Below are positions 36,653 through 46,055 of a stretch of DNA of 64,000 nucleotides, one piece after another. Position numbers and translations under genes: made by a program. The notes beneath the pieces were generated by a model that saw only the letters and a program-made list of their open reading frames with translations, was not told the origin of the DNA and searched no databases. The DNA is from Bordetella genomosp. 4 (lineage in GTDB: Bacteria > Pseudomonadota > Gammaproteobacteria > Burkholderiales > Burkholderiaceae_B): assembly GCF_002261185.1 (NCBI RefSeq), contig NZ_NEVQ01000003.1, positions 124,001 to 188,000 of the forward strand, read 5' to 3'. Position 1 is the first letter of the stretch, and every line of letters begins with the position of its first letter.

Positions 36653-37245
36653 TATTCGGTGTCTCCGAGAAGTAAGGCATCGATACCGTCACAGAGCGCA
36701 TGCAACAGCAGGGAGTGAATCTCCTGGATGCGCATGGTGCGGTCATGAGGCACACATAAATTGACGTCGTGTTCGGTCAATAGTTCACTCATGACTCCGC
36801 CGCCCTTGCCCGTCAGGACGATGATGGTCATTTCACGGTCGTGAGCGGCCTCCATGGCGCGGATCACGTTGGGGGAATTGCCGCTGGTCGAAATCGCGAC
36901 CAGCACGTCGCCCGGCTGTCCGAGCGCGCTGACCTGGCGTTCGTAGATTTCTTCGAAGCCGTAATCGTTGCCGACGGCGGTCAGAATGGCGGTATCGGTG
37001 TTCAGCGCGATGCCTGCCAACGGCAGTCGTTCGCGTTCGAAGCGGCCGACCAGCTCGGCAATGAAATGTTGAGCGTCGGCAGCCGAGCCGCCGTTGCCGC
37101 AAGCGAGAATCTTGCCATTGTTGGCCAGCGCAGCAAATAGCATATCCACCGCGCTGGCCAGCGGGGCCGACAGCGCGTGCATGCTTTCTTCACAGGCAGC
37201 CATGGCGTCGCGAAAGTGCGACGTCATTCTAGAGGTCATATCCAT
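36652..37245 (-). CDS. SIS-domain protein, DiaA / phosphoheptose isomerase type
   Basis: 197-residue SIS-fold protein with CGNGGSAADAQHFIAELVGRFE near residue 48, GNDYGFEEIYERQV and AISTSGNSPNVI. It could be DiaA, which binds DnaA and times replication, or GmhA, which isomerises sedoheptulose 7-phosphate for LPS core. Its place between yraN and dolP matches diaA, but its metal and active-site residues also fit GmhA, so the symbol is left open. Overlaps dolP by one base. Confidence 0.85.
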   Translation of the reverse strand: MDMTSRMTSHFRDAMAACEESMHALSAPLASAVDMLFAALANNGKILACGNGGSAADAQHFIAELVGRFERERLPLAGIALNTDTAILTAVGNDYGFEEIYERQVSALGQPGDVLVAISTSGNSPNVIRAMEAAHDREMTIIVLTGKGGGVMSELLTEHDVNLCVPHDRTMRIQEIHSLLLHALCDGIDALLLGDTE

Positions 37246-37425
37246 GCGCGCATTATCTCATGGTCGCAAGGGGCGGGGCGGACGCGCCCAGGGGCAGCGA
37301 GGCGGGTTCACGAGGTGTCACGTCGGTGTCGGCCGGGGGAGCAGACCGGCAAACTCAGGGCGGCTGGGCGGGGCACATTCGGTGTTTGCAGGAGGGATAC
37401 ATGTGTCACTAAAACTATCCGCCTT

Positions 37426-37926
37426 TCACAGACTGAACGCCGCGCGCAGCCATTCAATCTCATCGCCGTCAAAGGCGACCACGTCAAAGCGGGCGACCGG
37501 GGTCTGGCCCCGCCAGTACCGGCGGGCCAAGCCGGGCAGTAGCAATGTCGCGCTGCGAATGAGGCGCGCGCGTTTCTCGGGGCCGACGCTGGCCGCGGCG
37601 CCGCCGTAGCGATTGCTGGCCCGGGCTCGGACCTCGACAAAGACCAGCACGTCGCCATCCCGCATGACGAGATCGATTTCGCCGGCGCGGCACTGGAGAT
37701 TGCGCGCTAAAGGAACCAGCCCTGCATCGATGAGCCGTTGCAACGCCCGGTCTTCATGTGCGGCGCCCACGCGTTGCGTTGGGGATATTGATGGTTCGTG
37801 ATCAAAGTCGCCGTCTGGTGTGGACGTTCGAGCTGCTCGCCGGGCGGCGGCACGGCGCCGCTTGAGTTGACGCTGCTGCGCCTGCTGAGCGCGCGCATAG
37901 GCAATATTCAGAAAAGGGTCATGCAT
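37426..37926 (-). CDS. yraN: UPF0102 family YraN-like protein
   Basis: 166-residue cytosolic protein with the endonuclease-like core of UPF0102: [41 protein letters not shown] (Glu/Asp/Glu of a PD-(D/E)xK-like fold) and RFDVVAF. A basic, Gln/Arg-rich N-terminal extension precedes it. The start at 37926 (MHDPF) is a choice among in-frame ATGs at 37941 and 38013; the latter would overlap the divergent rsmI start. Confidence 0.85.
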   Translation of the reverse strand: MHDPFLNIAYARAQQAQQRQLKRRRAAARRAARTSTPDGDFDHEPSISPTQRVGAAHEDRALQRLIDAGLVPLARNLQCRAGEIDLVMRDGDVLVFVEVRARASNRYGGAAASVGPEKRARLIRSATLLLPGLARRYWRGQTPVARFDVVAFDGDEIEWLRAAFSL

Positions 37927-37994
37927 GGGGCCGGATGCCATCGTCCTGTCGAGGCGGCTACACTGACATACTTTGCTGTTTGGTGGTGTCCAGA

Positions 37995-38933
37995 ATGAAT
38001 CAAAATGTCCCATTGGCGCAGGCTGGCGATGCCTGGAGCCGCATGGCCGAGCGCGTGACTGGCCAATTCTGGCCCGAGGCCGCCTTGTACGTTGTGGCTA
38101 CCCCGATCGGCAACCTGGGGGATCTGGGACTGCGCGCCTGGCAGGCTCTGGCGCAGGCGGATGTGATCGCCGCCGAAGACACGCGTTCCAGCCGGAGTCT
38201 GTTGGACGCCTGGGGCATTTCCACGCCGCTCATGGCTGCCCATCGTCATAACGAGGCCGCTGCCGCCCAGGACATTTGCCAACGCCTGGAGCAGGGCCAA
38301 CGTGTAGCGCTCATCTCCGACGCGGGTGCACCTGCGGTCAGCGATCCAGGTGCGCGTGTAGTGCGTGCCGTGCGTGCCGCCGGCTATGCTGTAGTGCCAG
38401 TGCCCGGGCCCAGCGCAGTCATCACGGCCCTGATGGGCAGCGGCGTGACCTCCGACGAAAATCCTGCCTATGCTTTCGCGGGCTTTGCGCCGCACAAGGC
38501 CGTGGCACGGCAGCGCTGGCTACGTTCGTGGTGCGCATTACCAGCGCCGGTAGTGATGTTCGAGTCGCCGCACCGGCTTACCGCCATGCTGGCCGACTTG
38601 CTCGACGTGTGCGGCGGTCAACGGGATCTGACGATCGCCCGTGAATTGACCAAGCGTTTTGAGCAAATCGTCACCCTGCCGCTGGCGCAGGCCGCCGATT
38701 GGTTCGCCGAAGACCCCCATCGCGCCCAGGGCGAATTCGTATTGATCGTGCACGCAGCACCTTCGTCTGGAGATGACGAGTCTGGCCCCGACGACCCCGC
38801 GACCCTCGTATTACTCGATGCCCTGCTCGAGACATTATCCGTGCGCGATACTGCAAAGGTCGCCGCAAAAGTCACCGGCCAGCCGCGGGACGTCTTGTAC
38901 GCGCTGGCACTAGCTCGCAAGGCAGACGCATGA
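37995..38933 (+). CDS. rsmI: 16S rRNA 2'-O-ribose cytidine-1402 methyltransferase
   Basis: 312-residue SAM-dependent enzyme that methylates C1402 in the ribosomal P site. Family motifs: [14 protein letters not shown] near residue 31, [28 protein letters not shown] near 105 and [13 protein letters not shown]. Divergent from yraN as in many proteobacteria. Its stop overlaps the ogt start (ATGA), so the two are coupled. Confidence 0.96.
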   Translation: MNQNVPLAQAGDAWSRMAERVTGQFWPEAALYVVATPIGNLGDLGLRAWQALAQADVIAAEDTRSSRSLLDAWGISTPLMAAHRHNEAAAAQDICQRLEQGQRVALISDAGAPAVSDPGARVVRAVRAAGYAVVPVPGPSAVITALMGSGVTSDENPAYAFAGFAPHKAVARQRWLRSWCALPAPVVMFESPHRLTAMLADLLDVCGGQRDLTIARELTKRFEQIVTLPLAQAADWFAEDPHRAQGEFVLIVHAAPSSGDDESGPDDPATLVLLDALLETLSVRDTAKVAAKVTGQPRDVLYALALARKADA

Positions 38934-39517
38934 AACTCCCTAGTGCCGAACACCGCGTGATTTATCTCGACACCGAAACGCCCTTGGGCCCGATGCGCCT
39001 CGCCGCAGCATCTCTGTCCAGTGCCGATAATGATTTCCCCGCCTTGAGCGGAGCTTGGTTTCTGGACCAATGGGATCTGCCTGCCTACTCGGATGCGTGG
39101 CAACAGCACCCCGAACACCCGATACTTTGCCAGGCCCAAACCGAGCTGGCCGAGTGGTTCGCGGGACAACGCCGTGAATTCGACGTGCCGCTCGCCCCGC
39201 AGGGTACGCCGTTCCAACGCACCGTCTGGGATGCCTTGTTGGCGCTGCCCTTTGGTACGACCAATAGTTATAGCGATCTCGCCTTGTCCATCGGCAAGCC
39301 CAAATCCGTTCGTGCCGCCGCCCAGGCCGTCGGCCGCAATCCGATTTCGATTTTCATTCCCTGTCACCGCATCATCGGCCGCGATACCTCGCTAACCGGA
39401 TTCGGCGGCGGCTTGGAACGCAAACAAGCTTTGCTAAAACACGAGGGCCACCGCTACCTGGGTCATCATCCCCGCGTGCGCCGTGTGGACAACGGGCAGC
39501 TAGACCTGCCGTGGTGA
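38930..39517 (+). CDS. ogt: Methylated-DNA--protein-cysteine methyltransferase
   Basis: 195-residue DNA-repair protein that transfers methyl from O6-methylguanine to its own cysteine. The active-site motif IPCHRIIG is near residue 145, preceded by the DNA-binding GKPKSVRAAAQAVGRNP and followed by LTGFGGGLERKQALL. ATGA overlap with rsmI implies translational coupling. It ends 15 bp from the convergent rlpA gene. Confidence 0.95.
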   Translation: MKLPSAEHRVIYLDTETPLGPMRLAAASLSSADNDFPALSGAWFLDQWDLPAYSDAWQQHPEHPILCQAQTELAEWFAGQRREFDVPLAPQGTPFQRTVWDALLALPFGTTNSYSDLALSIGKPKSVRAAAQAVGRNPISIFIPCHRIIGRDTSLTGFGGGLERKQALLKHEGHRYLGHHPRVRRVDNGQLDLPW

Positions 39518-39531
39518 TGCAGTAACTACCC

Positions 39532-40560
39532 TCAATAAGTCGCCAAACTCGGCAAAATGCCGGTCCGATCCGCCACCTGCTGCGCCACATTCAACGCCGT
39601 AGCCCGATCGGCGTAAGGGCCCAGCCGTACCCGATACAGCGATCCATTCTGCTGCACGACGGCGGGCACATTCCCCGCTGACGAATCCAGTTGACTATTG
39701 ACCCGCCGCACCAGCGCCTGCGCATTCGCAGGCTGGCTGAAGGCACCCATTTGCAGATAAACCCCGGCAGGCGGAGCGGCCGCCGGCATCGGCGTATTTG
39801 CAGCACTTGCAACGGCTGCCCCTGCGCCTGCGCCAGCGGGGACCCCCGATACCGCAGCCGGCGCCATCGAGGCCACCGGCGTAGGCTCCAACTCCGTCAT
39901 AGTCAATGTCGATGCTGGCAGCGGTGTGGGCGTGACCGTCTCAGTCCGGGCGGTGGACGCCGCCTCGCCCGTTGCCGTCACCACTGTCCCCCGCGACTGC
40001 GCCAGACGGATCTCTTCGGGCAGAATGCGCTCCACCGTTACTTCGCCGCTGCCGCCGCCGATCAAGCCCAGCTTATGCGCCGCGGTATACGACAGATCCA
40101 TGATGCGGCCGCGATGAAACGGCCCTCGGTCATTGACTCGGACAATGATCGTACGGCCATTGACGCTGCTGGTCACACGCGCATAACTGGGCAGAGGCAT
40201 CGTGGGATGTGCCGCCGTCATCGCGTACATGTCATAAGACTCGCCAATCGAGGTGCTGTTGCCGTGAAATTTTTTGCCGTACCAGGAGGCCACTCCGCGC
40301 GCCTTGTAGGGCTGGTCCGGATCTGTGATCGGCACATAGCGTTTGCCCAATACGGTGTACGGACGGTTGGCCCCGCTGGCCAGCGGCTCGATACGCGGAA
40401 TCGCGTCCGGCGTCGTATCGATATCAGCGGGTACGTCTTTACCTGGACCATCGTCCTTGTAATATCCGCCCGCCTTCCGGGTGCTGGTGGACGAACAGCC
40501 AGCGATGATCACGGCCAGGCTGACCACAAAGGGCATCAGGAGTTGGCGGGTGCGGATCAC
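39532..40560 (-). CDS. rlpA: Septal-ring lytic transglycosylase RlpA with SPOR domain
   Basis: 342-residue lipoprotein cleaving naked peptidoglycan at the division site. Signal peptide with lipobox (AVIIAGC) within the first 24 residues. The double-psi beta-barrel core shows GVASWYGKKFHG, the catalytic region SIGESYDMY and the Asp in VNDRGPF. A Thr/Ala/Pro linker leads to a C-terminal SPOR domain (VYLQMGAFSQPANAQAL). A GTG start at 40560 overlaps the rapZ stop (GTGA) and gives a normal signal peptide; ATG at 40536 is a weaker alternative. Confidence 0.9.
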   Translation of the reverse strand: MIRTRQLLMPFVVSLAVIIAGCSSTSTRKAGGYYKDDGPGKDVPADIDTTPDAIPRIEPLASGANRPYTVLGKRYVPITDPDQPYKARGVASWYGKKFHGNSTSIGESYDMYAMTAAHPTMPLPSYARVTSSVNGRTIIVRVNDRGPFHRGRIMDLSYTAAHKLGLIGGGSGEVTVERILPEEIRLAQSRGTVVTATGEAASTARTETVTPTPLPASTLTMTELEPTPVASMAPAAVSGVPAGAGAGAAVASAANTPMPAAAPPAGVYLQMGAFSQPANAQALVRRVNSQLDSSAGNVPAVVQQNGSLYRVRLGPYADRATALNVAQQVADRTGILPSLATY

Positions 40561-41429
40561 GTGTGTTCGTCCGGTAACTGGGCGCGGTGGCGTATCAGCA
40601 ACGGGTCGTGGTCGGCAAAACGTTTGGCCAGTTGTTCGACGACATAGACCGAACGATGTTGTCCACCGGTGCATCCCACGGCGACAGTCAGATAATTGCG
40701 CGTATCGTGCGTGTATTGCGGCAACCAGCGCCGTAAATAGCCCGTAATGTCGTCGATCATCTGCCCGACAACATCAAAGCTCGCCAGCCAGGTGGCCACA
40801 GGCTCGTCGCGGCCCGTCAATGGACGCAAGTTGCGGTCATAGTACGGATTGGGCAAACAGCGCGCGTCAAATACCAGGTCTGCGTCGTTCGGCACACCGC
40901 GTTTATAAGCAAACGACTCGAACGTCAGCACCAACGGCGGCCGATCGTCTTGGATCAGATCTGCGATCCACGAACGCAATTGACCTGGCGTCAGGCCCGA
41001 GGTGTCGATCACATGCTCCTGCTCGCGCAAGGGCGCCAGCAGATCGCGCTCGAGCGAAATCGCATCAAGCAGCGAGGGAGCTTGCCCACCCCGTGACAGA
41101 CGGTCTGTCAGCGGGTGACGGCGGCGAGACTCGGAATAACGCTGGACCAGTGTCTGTGTGTTGGCATCCAGGAAAATGACCCGTAGCGACGTGCCCATGG
41201 CACGCAGCGCGGTCACCACGTCAGGCAGTTCTGCCAGCTCTCCTGGCGAACGCACGTCGATGGCAATAGCGACCCGCTCCAGATTTTCGTCGCGCGCACT
41301 GGAGATGAACTCGCTTAAGAAGCGCACCGGCAGGTTGTCGATGCAGGTATAGCCGGTGTCTTCGAGCATACGCAATGCCACCGACTTGCCTGAGCCAGAT
41401 ATTCCGGTAATGAGGACGACTCTTAACAT
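40557..41429 (-). CDS. rapZ: RNase adapter RapZ
   Basis: 290-residue nucleotide-binding protein; in E. coli it guides sRNA GlmZ to RNase E to balance GlmS. The N-terminal Walker A GISGSGKS is at residues 8-15 and the C-terminal domain ends in VAVGCTGGQHRSVYVVEQLA. Coupled to rlpA by GTGA. In many proteobacteria it follows hprK/ptsN; here two cytochrome genes separate it from hprK. Confidence 0.95.
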   Translation of the reverse strand: MLRVVLITGISGSGKSVALRMLEDTGYTCIDNLPVRFLSEFISSARDENLERVAIAIDVRSPGELAELPDVVTALRAMGTSLRVIFLDANTQTLVQRYSESRRRHPLTDRLSRGGQAPSLLDAISLERDLLAPLREQEHVIDTSGLTPGQLRSWIADLIQDDRPPLVLTFESFAYKRGVPNDADLVFDARCLPNPYYDRNLRPLTGRDEPVATWLASFDVVGQMIDDITGYLRRWLPQYTHDTRNYLTVAVGCTGGQHRSVYVVEQLAKRFADHDPLLIRHRAQLPDEHT

Positions 41430-41607
41430 GACCCTGATTGTTGCATGATTTTGGCTACCCGTTCTTTACCGGATCCCTTGTGATGTGATCAGTAGCAGGC
41501 GAGAACCCTAGGAGCTTGCTGTACCTATCCGACTTGGCAGCGTAAGATGAGGCCGCCATGTCATGCCGGCCGTTCATTGTCCTGATTTCTTTCCTTTGCA
41601 GCAATCA

Positions 41608-42375
41608 ATGTCAGCATCTTCCATGTCAGCATTTTCCTGTTGGTATCGAATTGGATGGTCCTTGCGCTGGATCTTCGGCCTGGCGGTGACGGCGATAAGC
41701 GTTCTGTCACCGGTCTCAGCGCAATCTGCTCCGGACAACAACCTCCTGCAACCAGGCACCATGCAGGCCCGTGTGGCAGCCTGTACCGCCTGCCACGGCG
41801 AGCAGGGCAAGGCTGGCGCCGACGGCTATTACCCCCGGTTGGCCGGCAAGCCCAGCGACTATCTTTACCATCAGTTATTGAATTTTCGTGACGGTTTACG
41901 TCTATATCGGCCCATGACCCATTTGCTGGCGGGGTTGCCGGACGACTACTTGCGCGAAATAGCGGCCTATTTTGCGGACCAGCACGTGCCGTATCCGCCT
42001 CCTGTTCGGGCGGCGGTGTCGCCCGACATGTTGGAGCATGGCCGCGTGCTGGCCATGCAGGGAGATCCCGCTCGCGGTTTACCTGCATGCGTTGCCTGTC
42101 ATGGTACGGCGCTCAGCGGGCATTCGCCAGCGATTCCCGGTCTGCTGGGCTTGCCGCGCGACTATATCGGAGCGCAGATCGGCGGCTGGAAAAACGGACT
42201 GCGTCGGGCGGCCGCGCCGGATTGCATGGCTGACGTTGCGCAAAAACTTACCCCGGAGGATATTGGCGCATTGTCGGCGTGGCTGTCCTCGCGTCCCGTA
42301 GTAGAGCCATACCAACCCGACCCCGCAGGGGAAACGACCTTGCCTGCCGAATGTGGCAGCCAGGCGCAACGCTGA
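41608..42375 (+). CDS. Diheme cytochrome c (c4-like)
   Basis: 255-residue periplasmic electron carrier. After a signal peptide (hydrophobic segment then PVSAQSAP) it has two heme c sites, CTACH near residue 63 and CVACH near 157, and Met-ligand candidates in each half. This pattern fits cytochrome c4-type proteins. The start is uncertain: ATGs at 41563, 41608 and 41623 all keep the signal peptide and none has a clear Shine-Dalgarno. It is followed after 12 bp by a triheme cytochrome, probably in one operon. Confidence 0.85.
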   Translation: MSASSMSAFSCWYRIGWSLRWIFGLAVTAISVLSPVSAQSAPDNNLLQPGTMQARVAACTACHGEQGKAGADGYYPRLAGKPSDYLYHQLLNFRDGLRLYRPMTHLLAGLPDDYLREIAAYFADQHVPYPPPVRAAVSPDMLEHGRVLAMQGDPARGLPACVACHGTALSGHSPAIPGLLGLPRDYIGAQIGGWKNGLRRAAAPDCMADVAQKLTPEDIGALSAWLSSRPVVEPYQPDPAGETTLPAECGSQAQR

Positions 42376-42387
42376 GAGGGGGGCGGC

Positions 42388-43713
42388 ATGAAACGCATTA
42401 TTCAATATGGTCTGCTGGCTTTGTTTGCGGCGTGCGTGGTGGCCGTGGGCGTCTTGTACTGGATAGGCACCCGTGACGACGCGGCGCCGAACCCGGCCGT
42501 TGTGCAGGCCGGTGCTGGCGGGGCTGCCGCGGGACAACAGCTGGTTGAGCAGGGGCGCTACCTGGCTAGGCTGGGCAACTGCATGGGATGTCACACGGTA
42601 CCCGGCGGCCAAGCCTACGCAGGCGGCACGCCCATCCCCACGCCGTTTGGGACCTTGTATGGGCCGAACATTACGCCGGATCCGCAAGCCGGTATCGGCG
42701 GTTGGAACGCTGATGATTTTTGGCAAGCCCTGCATAACGGCAAGTCCAAGGATGGCAGCCTGCTGTATCCCGCTTTCCCTTATACGGAGTACACCCGAGT
42801 TTCACGTGCGGATTCGGATGCTTTGTTTGCGTTCTTGCGCACAGTGACGCCCTCCAGTCAGCCGAGTCGCGCACATGAGCTGAAATTCCCCTACGATCAG
42901 AGAGGGTTATTGGCGTTTTGGCGCGCGCTGTATTTCGAGCCCGGCGTGTTGCCAACGAACGAGAGCCAATCTGCGCAGTGGAATCGCGGCCGCTATCTGG
43001 TCGAGGGGCTGGGACACTGCGCTGCGTGCCACGCGCCGCGCAACAGCCTTGGGGCGACGCGAGCCGCAGACGGGCTGACCGGCGGCATGATCGTGGGGTT
43101 GGACTGGTATGCCCCTGCTCTGACCGCCGATCCGGTGAGGGGCTTGGGCAAATGGACTGCCCACGACATCGCGGCGTTGTTGCGCACAGGCGTGGCGCAG
43201 CACTCGACGGCCAGCGGGCCCATGGCCGAAGTCGTGCTGGGCAGTTCGCAGTATCTGAGCGAGGCGGATGCTTTAGCCATGGGGACGTATCTGAAGTCCC
43301 TGCCTCCTACACAGGGCAGTCCGGACGCATCCTCGTCCAACAGCCCGTCCGGCGGCGCCGCCACTCAGCCCTCGAACGCAGTAATGGACCGTGGCGGAAA
43401 GCTGTATGCCCAGCATTGCGCACAATGCCATCAAGACCAGGGCCAGGGCAGCGGGCTGGCCTGGCCGCCATTGGCGGGCAATCCCACGGTGACCGCTCCA
43501 TCGCCGATCAACGCGATCCGTCTGGTGCTGGATGGGGCTTATGCGCCGGCCACGGCGGCTAATCCGCGGCCACATGGTATGCCGCCCTTTGGGCAGGTCC
43601 TGGGAGACAACGATATTGCCGCACTGGTCTCGTTTATCCGATTCAGCTGGGACAACCGGGCCAGCGCGGTGACGGCGTTCGAGGTCAAGCGTGTGCGGGA
43701 TGCTTCGCGTTGA
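42388..43713 (+). CDS. Triheme cytochrome c (alcohol/sugar dehydrogenase cytochrome-subunit type)
   Basis: 441-residue membrane-anchored cytochrome. N-terminal anchor IIQYGLLALFAACVVAVGVLY, then heme sites CMGCH near residue 67, CAACH near 212 and CAQCH near 345, the layout of cytochrome subunits of PQQ- or flavin-dependent dehydrogenases. GAGAGGGG precedes the ATG. No dehydrogenase catalytic subunit is nearby, so the electron donor is unknown. Convergent with hprK, 11 bp apart. Confidence 0.88.
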   Translation: MKRIIQYGLLALFAACVVAVGVLYWIGTRDDAAPNPAVVQAGAGGAAAGQQLVEQGRYLARLGNCMGCHTVPGGQAYAGGTPIPTPFGTLYGPNITPDPQAGIGGWNADDFWQALHNGKSKDGSLLYPAFPYTEYTRVSRADSDALFAFLRTVTPSSQPSRAHELKFPYDQRGLLAFWRALYFEPGVLPTNESQSAQWNRGRYLVEGLGHCAACHAPRNSLGATRAADGLTGGMIVGLDWYAPALTADPVRGLGKWTAHDIAALLRTGVAQHSTASGPMAEVVLGSSQYLSEADALAMGTYLKSLPPTQGSPDASSSNSPSGGAATQPSNAVMDRGGKLYAQHCAQCHQDQGQGSGLAWPPLAGNPTVTAPSPINAIRLVLDGAYAPATAANPRPHGMPPFGQVLGDNDIAALVSFIRFSWDNRASAVTAFEVKRVRDASR

Positions 43714-43724
43714 GCTGAGCGCGT

Positions 43725-44651
43725 TTATTTGCTGCTTTGCAGGATCGCCATGGCCTGGCGTTCCATGAACTCGCCCAGCGTGTCGATGCCGCGCAGTTTC
43801 AGGATGGTATTGCGTACGGCGGCCTCGACCAGCACGGCCAGGTTGCGGCCGGCGGCCACTTGCAGCATGACTTTGCGCACGGGCAAGCCCAGCATGTCCT
43901 GCGTGATGTCTTGCAATGGCAGGCGCTCGAATTTGTCTTGCGCTGTCGCACGTACCAAATGCACGATGAGCTTCAGACGCATTTTGCGGCGAACGGAGGT
44001 CTCGCCAAAAATCGTGCGGATATCCAGCAGCCCTAGTCCGCGCACCTCCAGCATGTTTTGCAGCAGAGGCGGACAATGGCCCTCGATCATGTTTGGAGCA
44101 ATACGCGAAAACTCCACGGCATCGTCGGCGACCAGGCCGTGCCCGCGCGAGATCAATTCCAGCGCCAGTTCGCTTTTGCCCAGCCCCGACTCGCCGGTGA
44201 TGAGCACGCCCAGGCCCAGCACGTCCATGAAGACGCCATGTACGGTAGTCGTAGGCGCGAGCTTCTTGCTCAGGTAGATCCGCAGCAGATCGATCAGTTG
44301 GGCGGCGGCCACTGGCGTCGATAGCAGGGGCACCTGATGCTGTTCGCATTGGTCGATCAGGTCCTGCGTTGAAGTCAGGCCGTCGGCTAGCAAAATGGCC
44401 GGCACGCCGCCGAGCAAGAGCTCGTCCATGAGGTGGGTGCGGCGGCGCCTGTCGATGCGCTGATAGTAGGCGATTTCCTCTTGGCCAAAGACCTGGACGC
44501 GAGAGGGGTGGATGAGGTTGAGGTGACCGACCAGGTCGGCGGCCGCCATGCCGTCGTCAGGAATTGCCCGTTGGGCCGCATTCTGGCCCGCGATCCAGTT
44601 AAGGGGAATGTCACCAACGTTATCGTCGATCAGTTCCTGCACCGTCAGCAT
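43725..44651 (-). CDS. hprK: HPr kinase/phosphorylase
   Basis: 308-residue bifunctional enzyme phosphorylating and dephosphorylating HPr on serine. Walker [10 protein letters not shown] is near residue 153, followed by the signature LVADDAVEF and the C-terminal LPVRKVM. In proteobacteria it acts in the nitrogen-PTS branch with PtsN, encoded 17 bp upstream in the same direction. The start at 44651 (MLTVQEL) fits the family; longer frames reach into ptsN. Confidence 0.95.
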   Translation of the reverse strand: MLTVQELIDDNVGDIPLNWIAGQNAAQRAIPDDGMAAADLVGHLNLIHPSRVQVFGQEEIAYYQRIDRRRRTHLMDELLLGGVPAILLADGLTSTQDLIDQCEQHQVPLLSTPVAAAQLIDLLRIYLSKKLAPTTTVHGVFMDVLGLGVLITGESGLGKSELALELISRGHGLVADDAVEFSRIAPNMIEGHCPPLLQNMLEVRGLGLLDIRTIFGETSVRRKMRLKLIVHLVRATAQDKFERLPLQDITQDMLGLPVRKVMLQVAAGRNLAVLVEAAVRNTILKLRGIDTLGEFMERQAMAILQSSK

Positions 44652-44668
44652 GGCGTTGTCCCGCGATA

Positions 44669-45124
44669 TCAGCGTTGGCCGGTGGTCAGCATGCGGTGTA
44701 CCTCGGCCGGATCGGTTTCCGTGGCCAGGGCTTCGCGCAAGGCTTTGTTGGACATGAGCTGGGCCAATTCGGCCAGAATGTCCAGATGCTGTTGGGTAGC
44801 CGTTTCCGGCACGAGCAGGCACATCAGCATGGAGACTGGCTCGCCATCGGGAGCATCGAATGCGATGGGCTGTGCCAGCCGGACGAAAGCGGCCAACGGC
44901 GTTTCCAGCCCCTTGACGCGGCCGTGGGGCACGGCCACGCCCTGACCCAGGGCCGTAGACCCAAGACGCTCGCGAGCGAACAGGCTGTCGAACACGACGG
45001 TTCGGGCCAGACCGTGATGGTTTTCAAAGAGTAGCCCGGCCTGCTCGAATGCTCGTTTCTTGCTGGTAACGGCCATGTCGAGCACAACGTTGCCGGCGGG
45101 TAGGATGCGCGACAAATGATTCAT
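44669..45124 (-). CDS. ptsN: PTS IIA-like nitrogen-regulatory protein
   Basis: 151-residue phosphocarrier EIIA-Ntr that accepts phosphate at histidine and regulates rather than transports. The phospho-His is in [10 protein letters not shown] near residue 68, and the TALGQG stretch precedes it. An in-frame ATG at 45133 would add three residues. A TATAAT hexamer lies 7 bases from the chosen ATG, which leaves little or no leader (see promoter). Upstream gap holds a family-2 repeat. Confidence 0.93.
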   Translation of the reverse strand: MNHLSRILPAGNVVLDMAVTSKKRAFEQAGLLFENHHGLARTVVFDSLFARERLGSTALGQGVAVPHGRVKGLETPLAAFVRLAQPIAFDAPDGEPVSMLMCLLVPETATQQHLDILAELAQLMSNKALREALATETDPAEVHRMLTTGQR

Positions 45125-45131
45125 GCGGGTC

Positions 45132-45137
45132 ATTATA
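45132..45137 (-). promoter_or_regulatory. Candidate -10 element of ptsN (leaderless-capable)
   Basis: TATAAT on the minus strand, seven bases before the ATG at 45124. A weak -35 (TTTGCA) 16 bases further up falls in the edge of the family-2 repeat. If used, the transcript would start at or next to the ATG. Confidence 0.4.
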
Positions 45138-45156
45138 GAGTTTTATGCCGCAGTGC

Positions 45157-45235
45157 AAAAAAGCCTCCACGCTGCGCCCTCGGTTGGCTGCCCTCGAGGG
45201 GGAGCTTTCTGCCTTGGGGCGGCCCGGCGGCAAAA
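45157..45235 (+). repeat. Family 2 repeat copy upstream of ptsN
   Basis: AAAAAAGCCTCCACGCTGCG, CTCGGTTGGCTGCCC, a CCCTCGAGGGGG hairpin and GGGGCGGCCCGGCGGCAA follow in order, as in the copies at 51.1 kb. It is antisense to the surrounding genes. Confidence 0.8.
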
Positions 45236-45482
45236 TCGCTGCGGTCGCTCGCCTGTTTGAATCCGAAAGCATAGTCGGTTCCGGGCAAGAATGAAAAGGG
45301 GGACGCCGAGCCAGGGATGTAACCGGTGACCAGGGTTTTGGGGGAGGGGGGCGGGGGAGTAACTTGCCGATGCCCCGGCGGGATTTTTGCATCCTGCGGG
45401 ACACCGGTGTCAGCATGATCCGTCGAGAGGATCTAGGAGGATTGGGTCGCGTTATATGCGAGCCCGTCGTGCTACAGAGGCC

Positions 45483-45821
45483 TTATGGGGAAGGCGGCGC
45501 GCTAAAGTCCGTCTGTCTTTTGACGGATTCAGCTGTATGGCTTTGCACCTTGTCTTTGTGTTTCAGGACTTGACGGTCGATCTTGTCGGCCAGAAGGTCG
45601 ATCGCTGCATAGAGATTTTCGTCCACCGCTTCGCAATGGATGTCCTTACCACGCAGTCTCATCGTAATTTCGGCTCTATGCCGCAGGGGCTCTACTGAGA
45701 GCATAACCTGGGTATCGATCACGTGATCGAAATGCCGCAGCACTCGCGCCAGTTTGTTCATGACATATTCCCGGATGGCCGGGGTGACGTCGAGATGACG
45801 ACCGCAGATGCTCAGGTTCAT
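45483..45821 (-). CDS. hpf: Ribosome hibernation promoting factor
   Basis: 112-residue ribosome-binding protein of the HPF/YfiA family that stabilises inactive ribosomes in stationary phase. It begins MNLSICGRHLDVTPAIREYV and shows RAEITMRLRGKDIHCEAV and the basic YAAIDLLADKIDRQVLKHK. GGAGAG lies before the ATG at 45821; an upstream start would run into the repeat. The commonly adjacent sigma-54 gene rpoN is absent between it and lptB. Confidence 0.93.
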   Translation of the reverse strand: MNLSICGRHLDVTPAIREYVMNKLARVLRHFDHVIDTQVMLSVEPLRHRAEITMRLRGKDIHCEAVDENLYAAIDLLADKIDRQVLKHKDKVQSHTAESVKRQTDFSAPPSP

Positions 45822-45850
45822 AGTGCGCTCTCCTTCTATATCAAAGAGAA

Positions 45851-45925
45851 GTTTGCCGTCAGGCCGTCCGTGGGCAAACGCGCTCCCTCGGGGGAGCAGC
45901 AAGCCGAAGGTGCGGCGAGGGCATT
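45851..45925 (-). repeat. Family 2 repeat copy between lptB and hpf
   Basis: On the minus strand: CCTCGCCGCACCTTCGGCTTGCTG region, a GCTCCC..GAGGGAGC hairpin, then GTTTGCC and GACGGCAAAC. It points along lptB transcription, so the hairpin could end lptB transcripts. Confidence 0.75.
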
Positions 45926-46055
45926 ACAGATGCGCTTATCGCGCGGGAAAGTGAATAAAAGGGTCTCCTGTAGGAAAGATGAAAAGGAACTCTGTTAGTA
46001 CTAGTGTATAGACTCTGTCGGGTAAAACAAGTCGGGTTCGTAGCAATTGTTTTGC

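Larger units (their letters stand above)
45125..45482. other. Intergenic gap between hpf and ptsN
   Basis: 358 bp without a convincing gene. It contains the ptsN promoter candidate, the family-2 repeat at 45157-45235, then GC-rich filler with a G-run near 45341-45358. I see no other feature. Confidence 0.7.
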
